Assembly: GCA_050181915.1 (NCBI GenBank)
Contig: JBFXCS010000004.1
Location: forward strand, 248,001-312,000
Direction of reading: 5' to 3'
DNA: 64,000 nt
DNA from: JBFXCS01 sp050181915
GTDB lineage: Bacteria > Actinomycetota > Thermoleophilia > Miltoncostaeales > Miltoncostaeaceae
Made by a program: the position numbers and the translations under genes. The notes beneath the pieces were generated by a model, which saw only the letters and a list, made by a program, of their open reading frames with translations, did no database searches and was not told the DNA's origin. Positions 49,967 to 60,061 of this stretch are shown in pieces; the first letter of the stretch is position 1, and every line of letters begins with the position of its first letter.

Positions 49967-51202
49967 TCAGCCCAGACCGGAGAGGATCGCCTCCGCGGCG
50001 CGCTCGCCCGACTCGATCGCCTCGATCACGGCGGCGCCCGGAGCGACGTGGAGGCCCTCGATCGCCTCGAGCCAGGCGACGGGGGCGCGGATCACCGCCT
50101 GCTGCTCGATGTCGGGCAGCGGGTACGCGGCGGGGATCCGCAGCACCTCCACCGGCGAGGCGGCCGCGGGGTCGTCGAGCCATCCCAGCGGATCGGCGAG
50201 GGCCGCGGCGCAGGCCTCGGCGAGGCGGTCGTCGGACATGCCCCACACCGGGTCGGCCCGGTCGGGCTCGCAGTAGCACTCCAGCCCCACCACGGTGCGG
50301 CCGGCGGGCGCGAGCCGCGGGCTCCAGTTCACGGGCTCGAAGGCGCGCGCGAAGGGCACGCGCGGATCGGCGACCTGGATCCACGGCTCCTCGGTGAGCC
50401 GGTCGCGCTCCAAGGCGAGGTAGACGATCGCCACCGCCCGCATCGGCGTGCCGCGGGTGGCGACGGCCGGCGGCGCCGGCTCGAGCGTGCGCGCCGCCAC
50501 CCCCGGCGGTATCGCCACCACCGCGTGACGGGCGAAGATCTCCTCCGGGCCCGGAGGCCCCTCGACCGACACGCCCGTCACCCCGCCGCCGGCCACGTGG
50601 ATCGCGGCCACCCGCGTCTCCATCAGCAGCTCGGCGCCGTCCTCCTGCGCCGCGGCGGCCATCGCGTCCATCATCTGGCCGATGCCGCTCGCGGGGAACC
50701 AGAAGCCGTCGGGGGCCGCCTGGTCCTCGCGCAGCCGCCGCGAGCGCTCGGCGGGGATGCGCTCGAGCGGCAGGCCGTCCACCTTCTCCAGGTAGGGTCG
50801 CACCATCCGGTCGGCGAAGGCCGCCCCCACGCGGGCGCCCACCTCCCCCCGCGCCGAGCCGTCGTCGGGCGCCGGGTCGGCGACCGGCCCGTCCGGCATC
50901 TGATCGAGGTACCGGCCGCGCACGATCGACCCGTCCACCACGCACGACACGGGGCGATCCACCCACACCAGGTCGTTCCCCAGCAGGTCGATCAGCCACC
51001 GCCGCCGCGCCTCGTCCCGCACGAAGGGGATGTGACCGCCCACGTCGTAGGCCAGTCCGTCCCGGCGCCGGGTGACGCACAGCCCCCCGGGCCCGGGGCG
51101 CCCCTCGATCACGGCCACGCGGGCGCCGCCCCGCGCGAGCGCCAGCGCGGCCCCCAGCCCCGCCGGGCCGGCGCCCAGCACCACGGCGTCGAAGCGCGTC
51201 AT
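49967..51202 (-). CDS. FAD-dependent oxidoreductase (protoporphyrinogen oxidase-like)
   Basis: 411 aa. N-terminal dinucleotide fold VLGAGPAGLGAALALARGG, then VIEGRPGPGGL, and a C-terminal FAD contact LHVAPGAAVIEAIESGERAA. Family: NAD(P)-binding Rossmann/amine-oxidase-like flavoproteins, which include protoporphyrinogen oxidase and carotenoid or polymer-precursor oxidases. Its place next to haem O synthase makes a haem-related role attractive but unproven. Divergent from the cox operon. Confidence 0.78.
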   Translation of the reverse strand: MTRFDAVVLGAGPAGLGAALALARGGARVAVIEGRPGPGGLCVTRRRDGLAYDVGGHIPFVRDEARRRWLIDLLGNDLVWVDRPVSCVVDGSIVRGRYLDQMPDGPVADPAPDDGSARGEVGARVGAAFADRMVRPYLEKVDGLPLERIPAERSRRLREDQAAPDGFWFPASGIGQMMDAMAAAAQEDGAELLMETRVAAIHVAGGGVTGVSVEGPPGPEEIFARHAVVAIPPGVAARTLEPAPPAVATRGTPMRAVAIVYLALERDRLTEEPWIQVADPRVPFARAFEPVNWSPRLAPAGRTVVGLECYCEPDRADPVWGMSDDRLAEACAAALADPLGWLDDPAAASPVEVLRIPAAYPLPDIEQQAVIRAPVAWLEAIEGLHVAPGAAVIEAIESGERAAEAILSGLG

Positions 51203-51272
51203 GTCACGTGAGGATCGCGTGCACCGAGGGTACGGGACGTCCGTCAGGCCGCGTCACCCACCCACCCTCGGA

Positions 51273-51278
51273 TATGCT
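51273..51278 (+). promoter_or_regulatory. -10 box of the ctaB operon
   Basis: TATGCT fits TAnnnT and predicts a start near 51285, at most 20 nt before ATG 51304. A GTG at 51287 would start a six-codon leaderless frame that ends in the ATGA of that start. Confidence 0.45.
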
Positions 51279-51303
51279 CCGGGGCCGTGATCGGCCGGTC
51301 CAC

Positions 51304-51491
51304 ATGACCCTGCGCACCGCAGCCCTCGTGCTGGCCGTGGTCCTCTCCGTCCCGGCGGTCGTCGCGATCCTCGCCATGTCGCGCGGAACCGCCGGCGAGG
51401 ACGCCACGCCCGGACGTCGCCGCCTGAACGCCCTCTGGGTGGCGACCCCCATCGTGCTGCTCGCCGGCCTGATCGTGCTGTCGGCCGCCGC

Positions 51492-51495
<4 letters not shown>
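51304..51495 (+). CDS. Small two-helix membrane protein before ctaB
   Basis: 63 aa with two hydrophobic helices (about 6-24 and 44-62) joined by a charged loop (SRGTAGEDATPGRRRLN). Coupled to ctaB by GTGA. Probably an accessory oxidase protein; no family identified with certainty. Confidence 0.6.
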
Positions 51496-52388
<893 letters not shown>

Positions 52389-52392
52389 GCGG

Positions 52393-53595
52393 ATGCCGAG
52401 CAGGGAGGAAGGGGGGCGGCGGGGAGCGAGCTTCCTGCTGACGCCCCTCGGGATCGTCTTCACGACGGTCGTCATCGACCTCGTGGGCTTCGGGATCGTC
52501 CTGCCGATCCTGCCCCTGTGGGCCGAGACCTTCGGCGCGTCGCCGGTCCAGATCGGCCTGATCACCGCCTCGTACGCCGTCGCGCAGCTGATCTTCGCCC
52601 CGGTGTGGGGACGCCTCTCCGACCGCTACGGCCGCCGACCGATCATCCTGCTGTCGCTGGCCGGCACCGTCGTCGGGTCGCTGATGATCGGCCTGGCCGG
52701 CACGCTGCTGGTGCTCTTCCTCGCGCGGGTGCTGCAGGGCGTGGCGGGCGCGTCGTACGCCGCCGCCCAGGCCTACGTGGCCGACGTCACCTCGGCGCGC
52801 GAGCGGGCGCACGGCATGGGCCTGATCGGCGCGGCCTTCGGCCTCGGCTTCGTGCTGGGGCCGGCGCTCGGGGCGGTGGCCTCGGCGGCCGACCACCGCC
52901 TGCCCTTCTTCATCGCCGCGGGGCTGGCGGCGCTGAACCTGCTCATCGCCTGGAAGCGCCTGCCGGAGTCGCGCCGCGAGGGCGCCGCCGCCGCGCCGGC
53001 GCCGCGTCTCGCCGCCGTGCGCCGCGCGCTCGCCGGTCGCGACCTCGCGCCCCTGGTGTGGCTCTCGTTCGTCGCCAACTTCGCCTTCATCGGCATGGAG
53101 TCGACCTTCGCGCTGTTCGGCGCGTGGCGCTTCGGCTACGGCCCGGTGGCGATGGGCCTCCTCTTCACGCTGATCGGGGTGATGGCGGCGGTGTCGCAGG
53201 GGATGCTGGTGCGCCCGCTGGTCGCCCGCTCCGGGGAGCATCGCGTGATGCTGGCCGGCCTGGTGGGGACCGCGGCGGGCCTGCTGGGCCTCGCCGCGTC
53301 GGAGACCCTCTGGCTGCTCATCCCGTCGCTGATCGTGCTGGCCGTCGCCTCGGGGCTGGTCTTCTCCACCACCACCGCCCTGATCTCCCTGGCGGGCGGC
53401 GACCACGAGCAGGGGATGGTGCTGGGGCTCACCGCGTCGATCGGCAGCGCGGCCCGGATCGCCGCGCCGCTCGTCGCCACCGTGCTGTTCCAGCACGTGG
53501 GCATCGCCGTCCCCCTGGTGGTCGGCGCGGCCCTCTTCGCCGTGTGCGCGGCGGGTGCCGCACGGGTCTCCGGGCACCCCGCCACCGCGGCCTGA
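52393..53595 (+). CDS. MFS transporter (TetA-like multidrug efflux)
   Basis: 400 aa, 12 helices. MFS signature GRLSDRYGRRPIILLS between TM2 and TM3, GPALGAV in TM5. Follows ctaB by 4 nt, so it is in the same transcript, though no functional link to haem is known; it could export haem or a copper or drug ligand. Confidence 0.88.
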   Translation: MPSREEGGRRGASFLLTPLGIVFTTVVIDLVGFGIVLPILPLWAETFGASPVQIGLITASYAVAQLIFAPVWGRLSDRYGRRPIILLSLAGTVVGSLMIGLAGTLLVLFLARVLQGVAGASYAAAQAYVADVTSARERAHGMGLIGAAFGLGFVLGPALGAVASAADHRLPFFIAAGLAALNLLIAWKRLPESRREGAAAAPAPRLAAVRRALAGRDLAPLVWLSFVANFAFIGMESTFALFGAWRFGYGPVAMGLLFTLIGVMAAVSQGMLVRPLVARSGEHRVMLAGLVGTAAGLLGLAASETLWLLIPSLIVLAVASGLVFSTTTALISLAGGDHEQGMVLGLTASIGSAARIAAPLVATVLFQHVGIAVPLVVGAALFAVCAAGAARVSGHPATAA

Positions 53596-53694
53596 CGGAC
53601 GCCCGATCCACGGCCGTGACGCCCCTGCCGCAGGGACGTCTGACCCGCCTCCGGAAGGCTCTTGAGCCGAAAGGCGCATGGTAGGGTCAGCCTC

Positions 53695-54498
53695 GTGCTG
53701 AGGAGCCGCCACACGCTGCCCCTGATCCTGATCGCGCTGGTGATCGGGGGGGCGTCCGCGTGCGTCGCGCTCCTCATCGATTGGATCCCTGTGCAGGCCT
53801 CCGAGCAGGCCGAGCGGGTCGATCACCTCATGTGGTTCGTGATCTGGGCGTGCATCGTCATGTTCACGATCGTCGGCACGTTCCTCGTCTACTCCGCGTG
53901 GCGTTTCCGCGTGAGGAAGGGCGAGGACGACGAGGCCGACGGCGCGCCGATCCACGGCAACACCACCATCGAGGTGGTCTGGACGATCATCCCGGCGGTG
54001 CTCCTGGCGGTGGTCGCCGTGTGGGCCTACATCGTGCTGGCCGACAACGAGGCGACGGCCGAGGACGCCGTGACCGTCAACGTCACCGCCGAGCAGTTCG
54101 CCTGGAGCTATCAGTACCCCGGCACGGTCATCAACACCGGTGACCTGCGCGTCCCCGTGGGCCGCCAGGTGATCCTCAAGATGCGCTCGAAGGACGTGAT
54201 CCACGACTTCTACGTCAAGGAGTTCCGGGTCAAGCAGGACGTGGTGCCCGGTATCACGACCACGCTCAAGTTCGACCCCACGCGCACCGGGACGTACCAG
54301 GTCATCTGCGCCGAGCTCTGCGGTCTCGGGCACGGCGTGATGCGTTCGCGCGTCGTCGTGATGGAGCAGGCCGACTACAACGCCTGGCTGCAGCGCGCGA
54401 CCCGCGAGGCCGAGGCCCTGCCCCCCTCCGCGCCCCCCGCCGAACCGGCCGAGGGCGACGAGACGGCTCCGGCCGAGGCCACGAGCACGGCCCCTTAG
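53695..54498 (+). CDS. ctaC: Cytochrome c oxidase subunit II
   Basis: 267 aa. Two N-terminal helices (about 8-28 and 45-68), then the CuA cupredoxin domain with VIHDFYV and CAELCGLGHGVM. Pro/Glu-rich tail after residue 245, without a cytochrome c fusion. GTG 53695 is preferred: TAGGGT (53682-53687) lies 7 nt upstream, a leaderless layout; TTG 53662 would extend it by 11 residues. Confidence 0.93.
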   Translation: MLRSRHTLPLILIALVIGGASACVALLIDWIPVQASEQAERVDHLMWFVIWACIVMFTIVGTFLVYSAWRFRVRKGEDDEADGAPIHGNTTIEVVWTIIPAVLLAVVAVWAYIVLADNEATAEDAVTVNVTAEQFAWSYQYPGTVINTGDLRVPVGRQVILKMRSKDVIHDFYVKEFRVKQDVVPGITTTLKFDPTRTGTYQVICAELCGLGHGVMRSRVVVMEQADYNAWLQRATREAEALPPSAPPAEPAEGDETAPAEATSTAP

Positions 54499-54516
54499 GC
54501 GGTAAGCGAGGAACCC

Positions 54517-57291
54517 ATGGCCACCCACGCACCAACTCACGCGCACGCCGGCGGGCACGCGCACCATCTCGATCCGCGACCCCTCTCCTACTGGTGGAAG
54601 AGAGCCGCGCTGTGGACTGTGGGTGGCGTGCTGTTCTCCTTCGCGCTCGTCTGGTTGCTGCGCAACTGGTTCGGCCAGACGCCCACCTGGGAGCCGCAGG
54701 TCTACATCGCGGTCGCCGCCGGCATCGCGTCGATCACCTTCCTGATCGGCATCGGCTGCTTCGACTACTGGTGGCGCTGGATGACCGGCCGCCACGTCGA
54801 CGCCGAAGACCACTCGATGCACGGCGCCTACAGCTGGCGCGACTACTTCAAGGTGAACACCGATCACAAGGTGATCGGTATCCAGTACCTGGCCGCGATC
54901 TTCTTCTTCTTCGCGATCGGCGGCCTGTTCGCCCTGGCGATCCGCGCCGAGCTGGCCTCGCCGGGCGAGACCGTCGGCGACGGCCAGACCTTCAACGGGA
55001 TCTTCAGCGTGCACGCGGCGCTGATGATCTTCCTCTTCATCATCCCGTCGTTCACGGGCATCTCGAACTACGTCCTGCCGATCATGATCGGCGCCAAGGA
55101 CATGGCCTTCCCGCGGCTCAACGCGCTGTCGTTCTGGATGCTCCTGCCGGGCGGCATCATGATGGCCATCAGCCCGGCCTTCGGCGCCTTCAACGCCGGC
55201 TGGACCGCCTACACGCCGCTCGCCAGCCAGGGCGGCACCGGCACCACCCTCTTCCAGGTGGGCGTCCAGGTGGTCGGCGCCAGCTCGATCATGGGCGCCA
55301 TCAACTTCCTGGTGACCATCTTCACCATGCGCGCGCCGGGCATGACCGTCTGGCGCATGCCGCTGCTGGTGTGGACCCAGGCCACCACCTCCGCGCTCAT
55401 CGTGTTCGGGACGCCGTTCATCGCCGGCTCCCAGTTCATGAGCATCTTCGACCGCATCATGGGGACGCACTTCTTCGACCCCGCGGGCGGCGGCGACGTC
55501 GTGATGTACCAGCACGTGTTCTGGTTCTACTCACACCCCGCCGTGTACATCATGATCCTGCCGGGCTTCGGCATCATCAGCGAGGTCATCGCGACGCACG
55601 CCCGCAAGCCCCTGTTCGGCTACCGCGCGCTCGCCTTCTCGACCGTCGCGATCGCCGTGCTCGGATTCGGCGTCTGGGCGCACCACATGTTCGTCAGCGG
55701 CATGGCGGCCTGGCTGCGCGTGCCCATGATGATCACCACGATCATCATCGCGGTGCCGACCGGGGTGAAGGTGTTCTCCTGGTTGGGAACGCTGTGGCGG
55801 GGACGGATCCACCTGCGAACGCCGATGCTGTTCGCCCTCGGCTTCATCTTCACCTTCGTCGTGGGCGGTCTCTCGGGCGTCATGCTCGGCACGATCCCGG
55901 TCGACATCCAGGTCACCGACACCTACTTCGTGGTGGCGCACATCCACTACGTCTTCGTCGGCGGCTCGGTGTTCACGATCCTCGCCGGCGTGCACCACTG
56001 GTTCCCGAAGATGACCGGCCGCATGTACAACGAGACGCTCGGCAAGGTCACCTTCTGGCTCATGTTCGTGGGCTTCAACGCCACCTTCATGCCGATGCAC
56101 TGGCTCGGCCTGCACGGCATGCCGCGTCGCGTCGCCGCCTACGACGACCGCTTCCACGCCCTCAACGTGTTCATCAGCGCCGCCTCGCTGGTGATGGGCG
56201 TCGCGCTGATCGTCTTCGCCTACAACATGATCTGGTCGTGGCGTAAGGGTCCGATCGCGCCGTGGAACCCCTGGCGCGCGCGCAGCCTCGAGTGGCTCGT
56301 GTCGTCGCCGCCCAGCGTCTTCAACTTCGAGGCGACCCCGCAGGTGGTCGGCGGGCCGTACCAGTACGGCATCCCCGGCGCGCGCCACGCGGTGGTCTTC
56401 GCCCCGGAGGAGATCGGCGGCGAGCTCACCGAGCACGAGAAGCGCACCATCGTGGTGGTCGCCAAGGAGACCGTCGCGTCGTCCACGCTCATCGACCAGG
56501 TGAAGCACCGCGCGCAGGAGGGCCTGTGGCGGTTCACCTTCGCCGTGCCGCTCGAGGGCGGCGACCGGCGGGCCGCCGAGCGGCGCCTCGAGTCGACCCT
56601 CGCGGTCCTCTCCGAGGCCGGCATCGACGCCAGCGGCACCGTGGTCGACGGCACGCCCTTCGACGCCGTCCGCCTCGTGACCGACGAGGAGGACGTGAGC
56701 GAGATCATCCTCGCGACCTACCCGCTGGGCCGCTCCAAGTGGATGGCCGAGGACATGGTCGACCGCCTCCGCAAGCTGTCGAACCTGGGCATCTCCCGGG
56801 TCGCCGTGCTGCCGGAGGAGGCGGGCCGGCCGCTCGCCGCGTCGGGCGTCACCCGCGTCGCCGTGATCGCCGACCAGGCCTTCGGCAGCGACGAGGTCAC
56901 CGAGGCCCTGCGCGACCGCTCCGACGTCGGCCCGATCGCGATCAGCCTGCTCTACCCGATGGGGCTCACCGGCCCCGGCTGGACCGACGAGGCGGAGGAG
57001 GCCCGCACCGCGGCGACCGAGCGCGTGCGCGTCGGCATCGACGCCCTGCAGGCCGCCGGCCTCCAGGCGGACGGCGAGGTGCTCGACGGCGACGTCGCGG
57101 CCGCCGCCCGCCTCGCGCGCTCCTCCTACGGAGCCGCCCAGATCCTGCTCGCCGCCACCCGCGGCGGCGCCCTCGACTCCGACGCGGCCCTCGAGGCCGT
57201 GCGCGCGGCCGCGGCCGGCGCGGACGTCGATCGCCTGGTCGTCGATGCCGAGGCGCCCGCCGCTCCGTCGGGCGGGGAGGGAGCCCGTTGA
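54517..57291 (+). CDS. ctaD: Cytochrome c oxidase subunit I (type A2) fused to a USP-like region
   Basis: 924 aa. A His-rich N-terminus with two extra helices (about 25-85) precedes the 12-helix oxidase core (about 115-585). Haem and Cu ligands: H166, YSHPAVY (338-344; crosslinked H-Y and the YSHP signature of type A2), HH at 389-390 and HIH at 475-477. The Glu of the type A1 GHPEVY motif is absent. Residues about 640-905 are soluble, with two alpha/beta units (ERTIVVVAKE..., GVTRVAVIADQAFG...) and the USP-like motif SEIILATYPLGRSKW. No stop or frame shift separates the parts. Confidence 0.93.
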   Translation: MATHAPTHAHAGGHAHHLDPRPLSYWWKRAALWTVGGVLFSFALVWLLRNWFGQTPTWEPQVYIAVAAGIASITFLIGIGCFDYWWRWMTGRHVDAEDHSMHGAYSWRDYFKVNTDHKVIGIQYLAAIFFFFAIGGLFALAIRAELASPGETVGDGQTFNGIFSVHAALMIFLFIIPSFTGISNYVLPIMIGAKDMAFPRLNALSFWMLLPGGIMMAISPAFGAFNAGWTAYTPLASQGGTGTTLFQVGVQVVGASSIMGAINFLVTIFTMRAPGMTVWRMPLLVWTQATTSALIVFGTPFIAGSQFMSIFDRIMGTHFFDPAGGGDVVMYQHVFWFYSHPAVYIMILPGFGIISEVIATHARKPLFGYRALAFSTVAIAVLGFGVWAHHMFVSGMAAWLRVPMMITTIIIAVPTGVKVFSWLGTLWRGRIHLRTPMLFALGFIFTFVVGGLSGVMLGTIPVDIQVTDTYFVVAHIHYVFVGGSVFTILAGVHHWFPKMTGRMYNETLGKVTFWLMFVGFNATFMPMHWLGLHGMPRRVAAYDDRFHALNVFISAASLVMGVALIVFAYNMIWSWRKGPIAPWNPWRARSLEWLVSSPPSVFNFEATPQVVGGPYQYGIPGARHAVVFAPEEIGGELTEHEKRTIVVVAKETVASSTLIDQVKHRAQEGLWRFTFAVPLEGGDRRAAERRLESTLAVLSEAGIDASGTVVDGTPFDAVRLVTDEEDVSEIILATYPLGRSKWMAEDMVDRLRKLSNLGISRVAVLPEEAGRPLAASGVTRVAVIADQAFGSDEVTEALRDRSDVGPIAISLLYPMGLTGPGWTDEAEEARTAATERVRVGIDALQAAGLQADGEVLDGDVAAAARLARSSYGAAQILLAATRGGALDSDAALEAVRAAAAGADVDRLVVDAEAPAAPSGGEGAR

Positions 57292-57923
57292 GCACGGCCG
57301 AGTCCACCGCGGGTCACGCGCCGGCCGCGTCCGGCGCCTCTCCGCAGGAGTCGCGCGGCAGCCAGATCAACATGGTCATCCTCTCGATGTACTTCTTCAT
57401 CGGGTCGGAGATCATGCTGTTCGGCTCGCTGTTCGCGGCCTACTTCTTCGTCCGCTTCAACGTCGCCGACCAGTGGCCGCCGCTGAACCAGGACGGCGAG
57501 CCCTTCGAGCTGCCGAAGATCATCACCGGCGTCAACACCGCCGTGCTGGTGGCGTCGAGCTTCACCGTCCACTGGGCGGAGCACCGCTTCAAGCACTACG
57601 GCGACCGCAAGGGCCTGCAGCGCGGCCTGCTGGTCACGATGATGCTGGGCCTCACGTTCCTGATCATCCAGATCAACGAGTACGTGCACCTCGGCTTCAC
57701 CCCGGCCGACAAGGCCTTCGGCTCGACCTTCTACACGCTCACCGGCTTCCACGGCCTGCACGTCTTCGTGGGCTTCACGCTCCTGACGCTCTGCTACATC
57801 CGCATCACGCGGGCCAAGGACTTCACGCCCAACTCGAGCGCCCCGCTCGGCGCGGCGTCGCTCTACTGGCACTTCGTCGATGTCGTCTGGATCCTCCTCT
57901 ACATCCTGGTCTACCTCATATGA
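57288..57923 (+). CDS. ctaE: Cytochrome c oxidase subunit III
   Basis: 211 aa with five helices, the short actinobacterial form. Motifs: YFFIGSEIMLFGSLF, FTVHWAEHR, FHGLHVFVGF and SLYWHFVDVVWILLY. The TTG at 57288 overlaps the ctaD stop and has GGAGGG upstream. Not catalytic, but stabilises subunit I. Confidence 0.93.
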   Translation: MSTAESTAGHAPAASGASPQESRGSQINMVILSMYFFIGSEIMLFGSLFAAYFFVRFNVADQWPPLNQDGEPFELPKIITGVNTAVLVASSFTVHWAEHRFKHYGDRKGLQRGLLVTMMLGLTFLIIQINEYVHLGFTPADKAFGSTFYTLTGFHGLHVFVGFTLLTLCYIRITRAKDFTPNSSAPLGAASLYWHFVDVVWILLYILVYLI

Positions 57924-58393
57924 GCTCCCGCAGATTCCGCAGGTCCGCCCAGGCGGCGATCGCCGTCGCCCTCGGGGCGGGAGTGATGCTGGCCACGGGC
58001 TGCGGTCCGGACACCGCATCCGGCGACGCAGAGGCGGGTAAGCAGGTCTTCGCGACATGCTCCGGCTGCCACGCGCTCGCCGACTACGACAACTCCAAGG
58101 ATCAGGCCACGCCGCCTCCGAGCATCGGTCCCGACCTGGACGACGCCTTCCGCGCCTCCCGTGAGGCCGGCATGGACGAGGATCAGTTCGCCGGCGTGGT
58201 GAAGCGCTGGATCGAGATCGCCCAGCCGCCGATGCAGCGCAACCTGGTCGAGGGCGAGGACAAGGAGAACGTCGCGGCCTACATCGCCTCGGTGGCGGGC
58301 AAGGACGACGAGAGCATCATCCGGCGTCAGGACGAGCCCACGCCCGAGGTCCCGCCGGACGACCGCCAGCAGCTCGACCCGCCGACCAACTGA
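57920..58393 (+). CDS. Lipoprotein cytochrome c
   Basis: 157 aa. A lipoprotein signal peptide (MLATGC, modified Cys about 29) and one haem-c motif CSGCH (about 48-52), with Met in PPMQRN as distal ligand candidate. A single membrane-anchored c-haem would feed electrons to CuA of the oxidase. ATGA overlap with ctaE. It requires the Ccm system encoded downstream. Confidence 0.9.
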   Translation: MSSRRFRRSAQAAIAVALGAGVMLATGCGPDTASGDAEAGKQVFATCSGCHALADYDNSKDQATPPPSIGPDLDDAFRASREAGMDEDQFAGVVKRWIEIAQPPMQRNLVEGEDKENVAAYIASVAGKDDESIIRRQDEPTPEVPPDDRQQLDPPTN

Positions 58394-58395
58394 TC

Positions 58396-59103
58396 GTGGC
58401 CGGCCGATTGGCCGGGGCGCGGGTGGTGGTGACGGGGGCGTCGCGGGGTCTCGGCCGCGCGATCGCCGAGGCGGCGGCCGGTGAGGGCGCGCGCCTGGTG
58501 GTGACGGCCACGCGGGTCGAGCACCTCGGCTCGCTGACGGCCGTGCTCCGCGATCGCGGCGCCGAGGTGCACCCGCTCGCGCTGGAGCTGGGCGATCCGG
58601 TCTCGGTGAGGGCGGCCGCGGCGGAGGCGGTGGCGGCCCTCGGCCGGGTCGACGGCCTGGTCAACAACGCCGGCCTGCTGGGCGAGCGCACCGCCCTCGC
58701 CGACTACCCGCTGGACGTGTGGCAGCGGGTGATGGCGGCCAACGTCACCGGCACCCTCGGCATGATCCAGGCGCTGCTGCCGGCGATGCCGCCGGGGGCG
58801 GCGATCGTCAACGTCACCTCGGGGGCCGCCGCCCGGGCCGGCTGGGGGGCCTATGGGGTGTCGAAGCTCGCCGTCGACGGCATGACCCGGATGCTCCGCG
58901 AGGAGCTGGCCGATCGGGAGATCCGCTGCGTCGCCGTCAATCCCGGCGCGACCCGCACCGCGATGCGGGCGGCGGCCTACCCGCGCGAGGATCCGGCCAC
59001 CGTCCCCCATCCCTCGGCGCGCACCGGGGCGTTCATCGCGATCCTGGAGGGCGCCGATCCCGGGCCGTGGATCGAGGCGGGCGACTGGAGCCCGGAGCCC
59101 TGA
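58396..59103 (+). CDS. Short-chain dehydrogenase/reductase
   Basis: 235 aa. NAD(P)-binding TGASRGLG, NNAG, catalytic Ser in VNVTSGAA and YGVSK. Classical SDR, about 235 residues. Substrate unknown. GTG 58396 is two bases after the cytochrome c stop. It overlaps the next gene at CTGA. Confidence 0.93.
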   Translation: MAGRLAGARVVVTGASRGLGRAIAEAAAGEGARLVVTATRVEHLGSLTAVLRDRGAEVHPLALELGDPVSVRAAAAEAVAALGRVDGLVNNAGLLGERTALADYPLDVWQRVMAANVTGTLGMIQALLPAMPPGAAIVNVTSGAAARAGWGAYGVSKLAVDGMTRMLREELADREIRCVAVNPGATRTAMRAAAYPREDPATVPHPSARTGAFIAILEGADPGPWIEAGDWSPEP

Positions 59104-59786
59104 GCGCCGAGCCGATACCGGAGCTGGCGCCCACCGAGGGCTGGCGCGAGGTCCCCATCGAGCCCCGCGACGAGCCGCTGGTGCCGGTGGAGGAGATCGG
59201 CGCCGGCATCGTCGACGACCCGCGCTACCACCGGGACGGCCTGCCGGGCGCGATGCCCCGCGGCTGGGTGCGGGCGGGGGTCGCGGAGGCCCTCGCGCGG
59301 GTGGCCCGGGCGCTGCCCGGGGGCCTGCGGCTGGTGGTCTGGGACGGCTACCGCCCGATCGCCACCCAGACGGCCCTCTTCAATGCCTACCTCGCCGAGC
59401 TGGAGATGGTGCACCCCGACTGGCCGGCCGACGCCCTGGAGGAGGCCGCCGGCCGGTACGTCACGCCGCCGTCGCGCTCGGCCGTCGCCCCGCCTCCCCA
59501 TCTGACGGGGGGCGCCGTCGACCTCACCCTCGCCGACGCCGCGGGGCGCCCGCTCGACCTCGGCACCGACTTCGACGCCTTCGTGCCGGAGGCGGGCGCG
59601 CGGGCGCTGGAGGAGGTCCCCGGGGCCGCCCGCGACCTGCGCCGCACCCTCTTCTGGGCGATGCACGCCGAGGGCTTCACCGCCTACGTCGAGGAGTGGT
59701 GGCACTTCGACCTGGGTGACCAGTTCTGGGGGCTCGCCACCGGCCGCCCGGCCCACTACGCGGCCGCGCCCCACCCGGGGGACTGA
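59100..59786 (+). CDS. D-alanyl-D-alanine dipeptidase (VanX/DdpX-like)
   Basis: About 228 aa. Zinc peptidase motifs: the helix VVWDGYRP, HLTGGAVDLTL (first His and Asp ligands) and EEWWHFDLGD (catalytic Glu and His). Cleaves D-Ala-D-Ala from wall turnover. No normal start near the usual N-terminus; CTG 59100 overlaps the SDR stop (CTGA) and fits the overlap style of the region, while GTG near 59178 would cut 26 residues. Confidence 0.85.
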   Translation: MSAEPIPELAPTEGWREVPIEPRDEPLVPVEEIGAGIVDDPRYHRDGLPGAMPRGWVRAGVAEALARVARALPGGLRLVVWDGYRPIATQTALFNAYLAELEMVHPDWPADALEEAAGRYVTPPSRSAVAPPPHLTGGAVDLTLADAAGRPLDLGTDFDAFVPEAGARALEEVPGAARDLRRTLFWAMHAEGFTAYVEEWWHFDLGDQFWGLATGRPAHYAAAPHPGD

Positions 59787-60061
59787 GCGGACGCCAACCG
59801 GTCGATGCCGGCGGCCGTCGCCGTCGACGGCCACCGACGGGCGGCCGTGGCCATAGGCCCGGATCCGGCTGTGGAAGCGGGATCTCGCCCGCCCGTTCCG
59901 GTGGTGTGCCAATTGGCCGCGTCCGACGCGGCCAATTGGCACACCCCGCCCCCGCGCCGCTCTCCCGACGCCACCGGCGACCCGTTCCGCAGACGATCGA
60001 CCCGCCCGAACGGGTCGTCGGCGATGACGCCGCTCCGCCGGCCCCGGGTAACATCGCGGGC
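59787..60061. other. Intergenic region with repeat and promoter
   Basis: Contains the double-palindrome repeat (59903-59945) and a TAACAT box (60049-60054) 7 nt before the GTG of the prenyltransferase. No gene is convincing. Confidence 0.6.
59903..59945. repeat. Double-palindrome repeat, copy 2
   Basis: GGTGTGCCAATTGGCCGCG (59903-59921) pairs perfectly over 19 bp with its complement (59927-59945), loop TCCGA. Same design as 49875-49911: two GCCAWWTGGC units 23 bp apart in inverted order. Confidence 0.7.

Noticed and set aside
51204..51300. Riboswitch upstream of the ctaB operon
   Set aside because: The -10 box leaves at most about 20 nt of leader, too short for a riboswitch.
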